35,241 nucleotides of DNA from Comamonadaceae bacterium (GTDB lineage: Bacteria > Pseudomonadota > Gammaproteobacteria > Burkholderiales > Burkholderiaceae_C): assembly GCA_021299555.1 (NCBI GenBank), contig JAJTGH010000002.1, positions 1 to 35,241 of the forward strand. Reading direction: 5' to 3'. Under the pieces are notes generated by a model that saw nothing but the letters and a program-made list of their open reading frames with translations, was not told where the DNA came from and searched no databases. Position numbers and translations under genes: made by a program. Below, one piece after another: positions 1 to 6,570 of this stretch. How positions within the stretch are numbered: the stretch's first letter is position 1; each line of letters begins with the position of its first letter.

Positions 1-37
1 GAGTATCCCTGCCTGCCCGCATGCGCTGAGCCAGTGA

Positions 38-727
38 ATGCGCGATGAATTCGGTCGCATTCTTCCTTTCCGCTCCCTCATTGCCCTCTACGGGATCACG
101 CACAGCGGTGGCGCAACCCCGACGCATCTTTTCCAAGTGGACTTCCCCATGGCTCACTTGCATCAGATACGCAACAAGGCCGGCGCACCCGAATCTCCCC
201 TTGCCCGCAAGTGGATGAAAGAACGCAAGGCCTTTGTGTTCGATCCCAAACTCCATACTCATTGGCCGGAGATCGATCGTGACTGGTTGAGATCATTCCA
301 ATCTCATGGTTTGGTCAACGCGGTGGTCAGCGGATTCATCGATGAGAGCATCTGCACTGGGTCATATCTGAGCTTGCATGGTGTCCCCGGCCACGCCTTG
401 CGCCATGCAGCGGAAACCTTGGAGGTCTGGTCCAGACCGCTGCATGAAATGCTGTTGCGCTGTGTCGAACGCACCAGTGCGCTGTACGGACCCACCGGCC
501 CCCGCTGGGATCTTCTGACACCCAAGGAAATGATCATTGCCAAGGCCGCAGCTCAGGGGAAAGGCAATCTGGCCATCGCCAATGAACTGGGTCTGTGTGA
601 GAGCACGGTCAAGACCCACATGAACAACGTATTGGGAAAGCTCAAGCTCAACAGCCGCACCGAACTGTGTGTGGCTTTCAATGAATGGCCGCCCGAAGGC
701 ATGCGCGGCATCTACGTTCTGTCATGA
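38..727 (+). CDS. LuxR-type transcriptional regulator, possibly 5'-truncated
   Basis: Probable DNA-binding response-type regulator of 229 residues. The last 65 or so residues form a GerE/LuxR helix-turn-helix: 'LTPKEMIIAKAAAQGKGN' leads into the recognition-helix segment 'LCESTVKTHMNNVLGKL' and ends 'LNSRTEL'. The N-terminal 150 residues look like the poorly conserved sensor region seen in exopolysaccharide-type LuxR regulators (EpsA-like), but I cannot name a ligand. The ATG at 38 directly follows an in-frame TGA (35-37) and has no clear Shine-Dalgarno sequence. Relatives usually carry 20-30 more residues before the 'RxLPFRSLIALYG' segment, so the gene may be truncated or may start with a missing first helix. 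The next gene begins 16 nt downstream on the same strand, so the two are probably co-transcribed. The HTH is secure; the role is unknown. Confidence 0.75.
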   Translation: MRDEFGRILPFRSLIALYGITHSGGATPTHLFQVDFPMAHLHQIRNKAGAPESPLARKWMKERKAFVFDPKLHTHWPEIDRDWLRSFQSHGLVNAVVSGFIDESICTGSYLSLHGVPGHALRHAAETLEVWSRPLHEMLLRCVERTSALYGPTGPRWDLLTPKEMIIAKAAAQGKGNLAIANELGLCESTVKTHMNNVLGKLKLNSRTELCVAFNEWPPEGMRGIYVLS

Positions 728-743
728 ACACACCGGAGAACCT

Positions 744-1724
744 ATGGAACAGTCCACCACCCATGCAAACGCCTACAACTCTAGCAACGACTCCGTTGCT
801 CTTTCCCCCCGACGATCGCGCGTGACGCAGGCGCTGCTTCCGGTCGGACTGAGCCTGCTGGGTCTGGCCAGCGTGATGGGATTGCCGAGATTCAGAGAAG
901 ACTTGCAGGGCTGGGGCTTTCCACTGGCTGCGCTCGTCTTTGCGGGAGTGTTTCTTGGGGCACTTGAACTGGCTCGTCGTCGGCGAGATGCATTGACAGC
1001 CAACACGGCCGGCGCGCTGGGGGTACTGCTGATCTCGGCCCTGATGTGGTCGGTGGACAAGCAATTGCGCACCCTGGTCCAGTTTTCGCCCCCCATCCCG
1101 CTGGCGGAGAGCCTGAGCGTCATGGCGTGCGCGGCACTGCTATGGTTTTACCGACTGCCAAGTCTGTCCGGTCTGCTGTCTATCGGTTTGTACATGGTGG
1201 CCTCTGAAACGCTCGCGCAAGCCACCCAGAAGGGAGGCGAACCCTGGAGCAGCCTTCAGATGTGGCTGCCTGCCTGGATGGGTGTGCTCAACCTGAGCGC
1301 AGCAGCATGCACGGACAAATTGCGGCCGGCGTGGAAGTCACATGCATCTTGCCTGCACCTCATCGGCCTAGTCCTGATTGAGACCGGCGCTTGGCTTGCG
1401 ATACAGCGCCAGTGGGTACCGCTTTGGGGGTTCTTTGCCCTGCAAGCCATCCTCTTGGCTGGCATGTTCTGGCTGCGCCGGCATGCCTTGGTGGCATTGC
1501 TCCTGGTGATCACGACCCTGTTCGTGTTTCTGGTGCTGGGGCCGATGACCATGGGCACTCCCATGGGCTGGGACTTGATCCTGGCGGCACTGGGTATCAG
1601 CTTGCTGCTGTGGTACGCACTGTGGTTCCTCCTGCGAAGGCGCACCGCGGCAGGCGAGCGCGCCAGCGCAGATCCGACGACAGCCGCGCCCCCGCCGCCC
1701 CCGGGCCAGGCCAACGCCGCCTGA
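744..1724 (+). CDS. Multi-pass membrane protein of unknown function
   Basis: A 326-residue protein with roughly nine or ten hydrophobic segments (for example about residues 30-47, 59-77, 88-103, 140-157, 171-189, 203-221, 226-243, 249-267 and 277-297). It has a hydrophilic N-terminus and a Pro/Ala-rich cytoplasmic-looking tail 'PTTAAPPPPPGQANAA'. The start is ATG 744, preceded at a good distance by 'GGAG' (735-738). An in-frame ATG at 669 lies inside the upstream regulator gene and is less likely. It resembles the small polytopic proteins annotated DUF4401/DUF2157-like, but I do not recognise a diagnostic motif and give no function. It ends 3 nt from the convergent aroG stop codon, with no room for a terminator between them. 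Confidence 0.7.
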   Translation: MEQSTTHANAYNSSNDSVALSPRRSRVTQALLPVGLSLLGLASVMGLPRFREDLQGWGFPLAALVFAGVFLGALELARRRRDALTANTAGALGVLLISALMWSVDKQLRTLVQFSPPIPLAESLSVMACAALLWFYRLPSLSGLLSIGLYMVASETLAQATQKGGEPWSSLQMWLPAWMGVLNLSAAACTDKLRPAWKSHASCLHLIGLVLIETGAWLAIQRQWVPLWGFFALQAILLAGMFWLRRHALVALLLVITTLFVFLVLGPMTMGTPMGWDLILAALGISLLLWYALWFLLRRRTAAGERASADPTTAAPPPPPGQANAA

Positions 1725-1727
1725 CAA

Positions 1728-2855
1728 TCAGCGCCTGTCGCGCCGCGCCTGCACAGAACGCGAGAGCGTTTCCAGAACATCCAGCGACTGGTCCCAACCC
1801 AGGCAGGCATCGGTGATGCTCTGGCCGTAGGTCAGGGCCGAAACGCTGTCCTTGCCGGGCGAAAACTTCTGCGCGCCCTCCTGCAGATGGCTCTCGACCA
1901 TCACGCCAAAGATCTGACGTGAGCCAGCGGCGATCTGGCCGGCAATGTCACGGGCCACGTCCATCTGCTTTTGGTGCTGCTTGCTGCTGTTGGCGTGGCT
2001 GCAGTCAACCATCAAGGTCGGTGGCAAACCGGCTTTGCGCAAATCGTCGCAGGCCGCCTGTACGCTGGCAGCGTCGTAGTTGGGCGCCTTACCGCCGCGC
2101 AAGATGACATGGCAGTCCTTGTTGCCGTTGGTCTGGACGATGGCAACCTGACCGTTTTTGTGTACCGAGAGGAAATGGTGGCCGCGCGCCGCCGCCTGGA
2201 TCGCGTCTGTGGCAATTCGGATGTTGCCGTCGGTGCCATTTTTAAAGCCGATGGGCGCCGAGATGCCCGAGGCCAACTCCCGGTGCACCTGGCTTTCGGT
2301 GGTTCGCGCACCAATGGCACCCCAAGCAATCAGGTCGCCAATGTACTGCGGCGAGATCACATCCAAAAATTCGCTGCCCGCCGGCAAGCCCAGGCGGTTG
2401 ATGTCGATCAGCAGCTGCCGGGCCATGCGCAGACCTTCATCGATGCGGTAGCTCTCGTCGAGGTAGGGATCGTTGATCAGGCCCTTCCAGCCTACGGTGG
2501 TGCGCGGCTTTTCGAAGTACACGCGCATCACGATCTCCAGCGTGCCGGCGTATTTCACACGCTGCTCGAGCAGGCGCCGGGCGTAATCCAGTGCAGCCGC
2601 CGGATCATGAATCGAGCACGGACCGATGATGACCAACAGACGGTCGTCACGACCGGCCATGATGTCGGCAATGCCCGAGCGGGTGCGCCCAATCAGACTC
2701 TCGGCGGGAGTGCCATGAATCGGGAAAAAGCGAATCAGATGCTCGGGCGGCGGCAGCACGGTGATGTCCTTGATGCGTTGATCATCGGTCTGGCTGGTTT
2801 TGTCGATTGGACGCGCATACCAGGGCTCGCCGGTGGTCGGGGTGCTTGCATTCAT
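1728..2855 (-). CDS. aroG: 3-deoxy-7-phosphoheptulonate (DAHP) synthase, class I
   Basis: Condenses phosphoenolpyruvate with erythrose 4-phosphate to DAHP, the first step of the shikimate pathway, in the cytoplasm. The 375 residues match the AroF/G/H family in length and motifs. 'IGPCSIHDP' around residue 80 holds the metal-binding Cys. 'KPRTTVGWKGLINDP' (116-130) is the PEP/phosphate-binding signature. 'GFKNGTDG' and 'MVDCSHANSSK' follow further on. The start is ATG 2855 with AAGGAG six bases upstream. The gene is preceded by a leader peptide and an intrinsic terminator (see those entries), so expression should fall when charged Phe/Tyr/Trp tRNAs are plentiful. Which amino acid inhibits the enzyme itself cannot be read reliably, so the paralogue letter is tentative. 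Confidence 0.95.
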   Translation of the reverse strand: MNASTPTTGEPWYARPIDKTSQTDDQRIKDITVLPPPEHLIRFFPIHGTPAESLIGRTRSGIADIMAGRDDRLLVIIGPCSIHDPAAALDYARRLLEQRVKYAGTLEIVMRVYFEKPRTTVGWKGLINDPYLDESYRIDEGLRMARQLLIDINRLGLPAGSEFLDVISPQYIGDLIAWGAIGARTTESQVHRELASGISAPIGFKNGTDGNIRIATDAIQAAARGHHFLSVHKNGQVAIVQTNGNKDCHVILRGGKAPNYDAASVQAACDDLRKAGLPPTLMVDCSHANSSKQHQKQMDVARDIAGQIAAGSRQIFGVMVESHLQEGAQKFSPGKDSVSALTYGQSITDACLGWDQSLDVLETLSRSVQARRDRR

Positions 2856-2885
2856 GACGGACTCCTTGTGCTGAAAACGAAAGCT

Positions 2886-2917
2886 AAAAAAAAACCGCCG
2901 GGGTTTCCGGCGGTTTT
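2886..2917 (-). terminator. Attenuator terminator in the aroG leader
   Basis: On the - strand an 11-bp perfect stem (AAAACCGCCGG pairing with CCGGCGGTTTT, plus-strand arms 2891-2901 and 2907-2917) with a 5-nt loop runs straight into nine consecutive T residues. It sits between the leader peptide stop codon and the aroG Shine-Dalgarno sequence, so it would stop transcription before aroG. This is a textbook Rho-independent terminator shape in the place an attenuator requires. Confidence 0.92.
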
Positions 2918-2973
2918 GGTAGAGGGTCTGCTGCGTTTGTTGTCTGCTTACGCGCTGGCCTCTCGACCGCCGG
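2907..2973 (-). promoter_or_regulatory. Antiterminator helix competing with the aroG attenuator
   Basis: The segment CCGGCGGT at 2973-2966, inside codons 17-19 of the leader peptide, is complementary over 8 nt to ACCGCCGG at 2914-2907, which is one arm of the terminator. Between them AGAGG (2963-2959) can pair with CCTCT, and GCGT with ACGC further in, giving a coaxial antiterminator. A ribosome stalled on the aromatic codons (3-12) would leave this segment free. A ribosome reaching the stop codon would cover it. The geometry is seen in the sequence; the mechanism is inferred from known amino-acid attenuators. Confidence 0.75.
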
Positions 2974-3022
2974 GGGCGTCAGAGATCCAAAAGTAAGAAA
3001 AATAAAACGTTGCAAAAGTCAT
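2948..3022 (-). CDS. aroG leader peptide, Phe/Tyr/Trp-rich
   Basis: A 24-residue ORF beginning MTFATFYFSYFW and ending at TAA 2948-2950. Seven of residues 3-12 are aromatic (four Phe, two Tyr, one Trp). The rest of the peptide is ordinary and its codons overlap the antiterminator segment. Such clustering of regulatory codons, followed by a terminator and the first gene of the aromatic pathway, identifies a transcription-attenuation leader. There is no strong Shine-Dalgarno sequence. A -10-like TATATT lies only 6 nt upstream of the ATG, so the transcript may be leaderless at this ORF, or the promoter may lie further upstream in the end of tldD. Confidence 0.88.
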   Translation of the reverse strand: MTFATFYFSYFWISDAPGGREASA

Positions 3023-3028
3023 GAAGAG

Positions 3029-3058
3029 AATATAGCACAACCTCAATCGAGCCCACAA
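3029..3058 (-). promoter_or_regulatory. Candidate promoter of the aroG leader
   Basis: On the - strand TTGTGG (3058-3053) and TATATT (3034-3029) are 18 nt apart, a plausible sigma-70 pair. It would start transcription at or within a few bases of the leader ATG, so this call is tentative. Confidence 0.3.
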
Positions 3059-3078
3059 ACGATGCCGGCCGTGCACAC

Positions 3079-4599
3079 TCAGGCCGTTCCGCCGACCGTC
3101 AAACCGTCGATGCGCAGCGTCGGCTGACCCACGCCCACTGGCACACTCTGGCCTTCCTTGCCGCAGGTGCCCACACCCGAATCAAGCCTCAGGTCGTTGC
3201 CGATCATGGACACGCGGGTGAGCGCGTCCGGTCCATTGCCCACTATGGTGGCGCCCTTGACCGGGTACTGGATCTTGCCGTTTTCCACCCAATAGGCCTG
3301 GCTGGCTGAAAACACAAATTTGCCCGAGGTGATGTCCACCTGACCGCCGCCAAAATTGGTCGCGTACAGGCCTTTTTTGATGGACGCTACGATTTCATCG
3401 GGGCTCTTGTCGCCGCCCAGCATGTACGTGTTGGTCATGCGCGGCATGGGCATGTGGGCATAGCTCTCGCGCCGGCCGTTGCCGGTGGGCTTGACCTTCA
3501 TCAACCGGGCATTGAGCGAGTCCTGGATATAGCCTTGCAAAATGCCGTCTTCTATCAGTACGTTGCGGCCGCTGGCGTGGCCCTCGTCGTCCACATTGAG
3601 GGAGCCGCGCCGATCGGCCAGCGTGCCGTCATCGAGCACCGTGACGCCTTTGGCGGCCACGCGCTGTCCGATGCGCCCGGCAAAAGCGCTCGAGCCTTTG
3701 CGGTTGAAGTCGCCCTCCAGGCCATGGCCGACCGCCTCATGGAGCAAGATCCCGGGCCAGCCCGGGCCAAGCACCACAGTCATCTCTCCGGCCGGCGCGG
3801 GCCGCGACTTCAGGTTGGTCAGCGCCGATTGCACTGCCTCGTCGACATATTCGCTCACCAGGGCGTCGTCAAAATATGCCAGGCCAAAGCGGCCACCGCC
3901 ACCGGCTGATCCCATCTCGCGCCGGCCCTTTTGCTCGGCGATCACCGTCAGGCTCAGGCGCACCAAGGGCCGCACGTCGGCAGCCAACATGCCGTCGGCA
4001 CGGGCCACCATGACCACGTCATACTCCATGGCCAAGCCGGCCATCACCTGCACGACGCGCTTGTCCTTGGACTTGGCCATCTTTTCAACTTTTTCAAGCA
4101 AGGCCACCTTGGCGGTGCTGTCAAGCGTGGTGATCGGATCGAGCCCCGCATACAGCGATCGGCTGGAGGCCACCTTGACACTCGGGGCCCGCGCTTTGAC
4201 GCGGCGGCTTGCGCCGCAGGCGGCTATCGTGCGCACCGTTCGCGCCGCATCGAGCAAGCTCGCCTCAGAGATATCGTCAGAATAAGCGAACGCGGTTTTC
4301 TCACCACTGACCGCACGCACGCCCACCCCCTGGTCTATGCTGAAGGAGCCGGTCTTGACGATACCCTCTTCCAGGCTCCAGCCTTCGCTGCGTGTGTACT
4401 GAAAATACAGGTCGGCGTCGTCAGCGCCATGAGAGCTGATCTGTGCCAGGGCCCGACCCAGGTGCGCTCGAGTCAGACCGAACGGCGCGAGCAAAAGCTG
4501 CTCTGCCACGCGCAAGCGATCCTGGGTGCTGCTCTGACTGAGTCGGGCATGAGGCAAGGACGCCGGGAGCCCGGCAGCATGGGAATTGAGGGTATTCAT
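3079..4599 (-). CDS. tldD: Metalloprotease TldD
   Basis: TldD family protein, the partner of PmbA/TldE in a heterodimeric metalloprotease that trims unfolded peptides and matures some modified peptides. The 506 residues match the family apart from a slightly long N-terminus (E. coli TldD is 481). The zinc-site motif HEAVGH lies at residues 287-292 in the context 'GILLHEAVGHGLEGDFN'. The conserved C-terminal glycine-rich blocks 'MPRMTNTYMLGGD' and 'GVGTCGKEGQSVPVG' are present. I chose ATG 4599, although ATG 4620 and ATG 4701 are in frame and none has a strong ribosome site. No pmbA is present in the window. The gene follows rodA on the same strand after 70 nt. Confidence 0.93.
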   Translation of the reverse strand: MNTLNSHAAGLPASLPHARLSQSSTQDRLRVAEQLLLAPFGLTRAHLGRALAQISSHGADDADLYFQYTRSEGWSLEEGIVKTGSFSIDQGVGVRAVSGEKTAFAYSDDISEASLLDAARTVRTIAACGASRRVKARAPSVKVASSRSLYAGLDPITTLDSTAKVALLEKVEKMAKSKDKRVVQVMAGLAMEYDVVMVARADGMLAADVRPLVRLSLTVIAEQKGRREMGSAGGGGRFGLAYFDDALVSEYVDEAVQSALTNLKSRPAPAGEMTVVLGPGWPGILLHEAVGHGLEGDFNRKGSSAFAGRIGQRVAAKGVTVLDDGTLADRRGSLNVDDEGHASGRNVLIEDGILQGYIQDSLNARLMKVKPTGNGRRESYAHMPMPRMTNTYMLGGDKSPDEIVASIKKGLYATNFGGGQVDITSGKFVFSASQAYWVENGKIQYPVKGATIVGNGPDALTRVSMIGNDLRLDSGVGTCGKEGQSVPVGVGQPTLRIDGLTVGGTA

Positions 4600-4669
4600 G
4601 AGGCCATTGTAGGAAGACATCCCGCAAGGCTGCGGCCGAGTCGCACAAAGACCAACTTGGGCAATGCGC

Positions 4670-5824
4670 TCAGGTTTGCACCAGACGCTTGGCCCGTGCA
4701 ATCGAAAGCAGCATGCCCAACGCCAGCCCGAGCGTTACCATGGCCGTTCCCCCGTAGCTGATGAACGGCAGCGGCACGCCCACCACGGGCAAGATGCCGC
4801 TGACCATGCCCATGTTGACAAAGGCATAGGTGAAAAAGATCATGGTGATGGCCCCGGCGAGCAGTCGGGAAAACAGGGTGGAGGCATCCAAAGCAATGGC
4901 CAGGCCCCGCAATACAAAAAACACAAATCCCGCCACCAGGGCCAGGGTGCCCAGCAAACCGAATTCTTCGGCGTAGGCGGCAAAAATAAAGTCGGTGGTG
5001 CGCTCAGGGATGAATTCCAGATGGGTCTGGGTGCCAGCCATGAAGCCTTTGCCAAAAAACCCGCCGGAACCGATGGCAATCATGCCCTGGATGATGTGAA
5101 AGCCCTTGCCCAGCGGGTCGCGCGTTGGGTCGAGCAAGGTGCACACGCGCTGCCGCTGATACTCGCGCAGCAAAGGCCAATCCACGCCAGGGGCGCACCA
5201 CTGCGGCTCCATCAGGACCAACAAAAAGATGCCCACGAGGGCCAGCACGATCGGCGGGATGACCAGACGCCAACTGAGCCCAGCAAAAAAAATAACCGAC
5301 AGGCCGGCGCCAAGCACCAGCAACGCGGTGCCCAGGTCGGGCTGCCTCATGATCAAACCCACCGGCAAGGCCAGCAACAAGGCGGCCGCCAAGAAATCGA
5401 GCGGCCGCAGTTGGCCCTCGCGCTTTTGAAACCACCAAGCCAGCATCAAGGGGGTGGCGATTTTCAAAATCTCGCTCGGCTGTATCACCACACCCACATT
5501 GAGCCAGCGCGTCGCCCCCTTCTTGGTCAGGCCAAACAGCGCCACAGCCACCAGCAGGGCCACACCCAGCCCGTACAGGGGCAGGGCCAGATTCATCAGC
5601 CGCTGCGGAGGTACCCGAGCCACCGCAAGCATGATGGCGCAGGCCAAAAGCATGTTGCGGCCGTGGTCAACAAACCGCGTCCCATGGTCATAGCCCGAGG
5701 AATACATGATCACCATGCCGGCGGCAGCCAACATGGCAACAGCGCAAAGCAGAGGCGCGTCCAGCCCTTCCCACAGAGGCGAGAGGCGCCGCCACAGCGA
5801 AGGCTTATCAAGCACAGAAGACAT
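4670..5824 (-). CDS. rodA: Rod-shape SEDS glycosyltransferase RodA
   Basis: Polytopic SEDS-family peptidoglycan polymerase that elongates the lateral wall together with PBP2. The 384 residues have about ten membrane segments. The family block 'GMVSGILPVVGVPLPFISYGGTAM' near the C-terminus favours RodA over FtsW, and the window encodes a separate FtsW at 19996-21255. The start is ATG 5824, with a GTG two codons upstream as an alternative. No mreBCD or mrdA (PBP2) gene adjoins it, although rodA usually follows mrdA in this group. It is divergent from the esterase gene at 5898, with a 73-nt shared upstream region holding a GATAAT hexamer on the - strand. Confidence 0.92.
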   Translation of the reverse strand: MSSVLDKPSLWRRLSPLWEGLDAPLLCAVAMLAAAGMVIMYSSGYDHGTRFVDHGRNMLLACAIMLAVARVPPQRLMNLALPLYGLGVALLVAVALFGLTKKGATRWLNVGVVIQPSEILKIATPLMLAWWFQKREGQLRPLDFLAAALLLALPVGLIMRQPDLGTALLVLGAGLSVIFFAGLSWRLVIPPIVLALVGIFLLVLMEPQWCAPGVDWPLLREYQRQRVCTLLDPTRDPLGKGFHIIQGMIAIGSGGFFGKGFMAGTQTHLEFIPERTTDFIFAAYAEEFGLLGTLALVAGFVFFVLRGLAIALDASTLFSRLLAGAITMIFFTYAFVNMGMVSGILPVVGVPLPFISYGGTAMVTLGLALGMLLSIARAKRLVQT

Positions 5825-5897
5825 GGCCACATTATCGTCCTGCCCCGCTCAAACAGGCCTCGAGTCCACTGGCTTCGAAGCAGCGTAAGCTTGCGGC

Positions 5898-6488
5898 ATG
5901 GAACCTCTGACCCATCTGCTTTACCTTCATGGTTTTCGCTCCTCGCCGCAATCCGCCAAGGCGCGGCAGATGGCGGCCTGGGTGGCCGAGCACCGGCCCG
6001 ATCTCACCTGGTGGTGCCCGCAACTGCCACCCTCACCCGGGCACGCAGCGCGATGGCTTGACGAGGGCACGCGGGCGTGGCCCTCGTCAACCATGGCCAT
6101 CGTGGGGTCGTCCTTGGGTGGCTTTTATGCAACCTGGCTGGCCGAGCGGCGTGCTTGCCGGGCGGTGCTGATCAACCCGGCGGTCGATCCGGCGCGCGAT
6201 CTGGCACGCCATATCGGTGAGCAAAGCAGCTGGCACGATCCGGCCGAGCGCTTTTTCTTCGAGCCATATTTTGTAGACGAGCTGCGCGCCCTGGAGGTCG
6301 GCGATTTGCTCCAGCCCGAACGTCTGCTGGCCGTCATTGCCACCGGCGATGAGGTGCTCGATTGGCGCGAGATGCATTCGCGCTATGCCACCTGCCACCT
6401 GCGCATCGTCCAAGGCAGCGACCATGCCCTGAGCGACTTCGAGCAGCACCTGCCTGCCATCCTGACCCACCTGGGGCTGCACGCTTGA
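5898..6488 (+). CDS. YqiA/YcfP-like alpha/beta-hydrolase (esterase)
   Basis: Probable cytoplasmic esterase of 196 residues. 'LLYLHGFRSSPQSAKA' (7-22) is the family N-terminus. The nucleophile elbow is GSSLGG with Ser72. The acid is likely in 'ATGDEVLDW' near 150, and the His in 'QGSDHALSDFEQH' near 176, which completes the triad. The family is known for small acyl-ester hydrolysis, but the natural substrate is unknown. It is the first gene of a + strand run leading to an RNase, mtgA and ruvC. There is no strong Shine-Dalgarno sequence upstream of ATG 5898. Confidence 0.85.
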   Translation: MEPLTHLLYLHGFRSSPQSAKARQMAAWVAEHRPDLTWWCPQLPPSPGHAARWLDEGTRAWPSSTMAIVGSSLGGFYATWLAERRACRAVLINPAVDPARDLARHIGEQSSWHDPAERFFFEPYFVDELRALEVGDLLQPERLLAVIATGDEVLDWREMHSRYATCHLRIVQGSDHALSDFEQHLPAILTHLGLHA

Positions 6489-6570
6489 AACCTGGCCGTG
6501 GTCGCCGCGGCCAAAAGCCTGAAGCGGCAGGGGGGCCACTACACTAAAGCCCCCACAAAAAGGTGCCCAC

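Noticed and set aside
1971-2996. A 341-codon + strand frame opposite aroG and its leader
   Set aside because: Antisense to a complete DAHP synthase; no recognisable features.
4664-6061. A 465-codon + strand frame opposite rodA
   Set aside because: Gln/His-rich translation of antisense rodA codons with no domain; rodA itself is intact.
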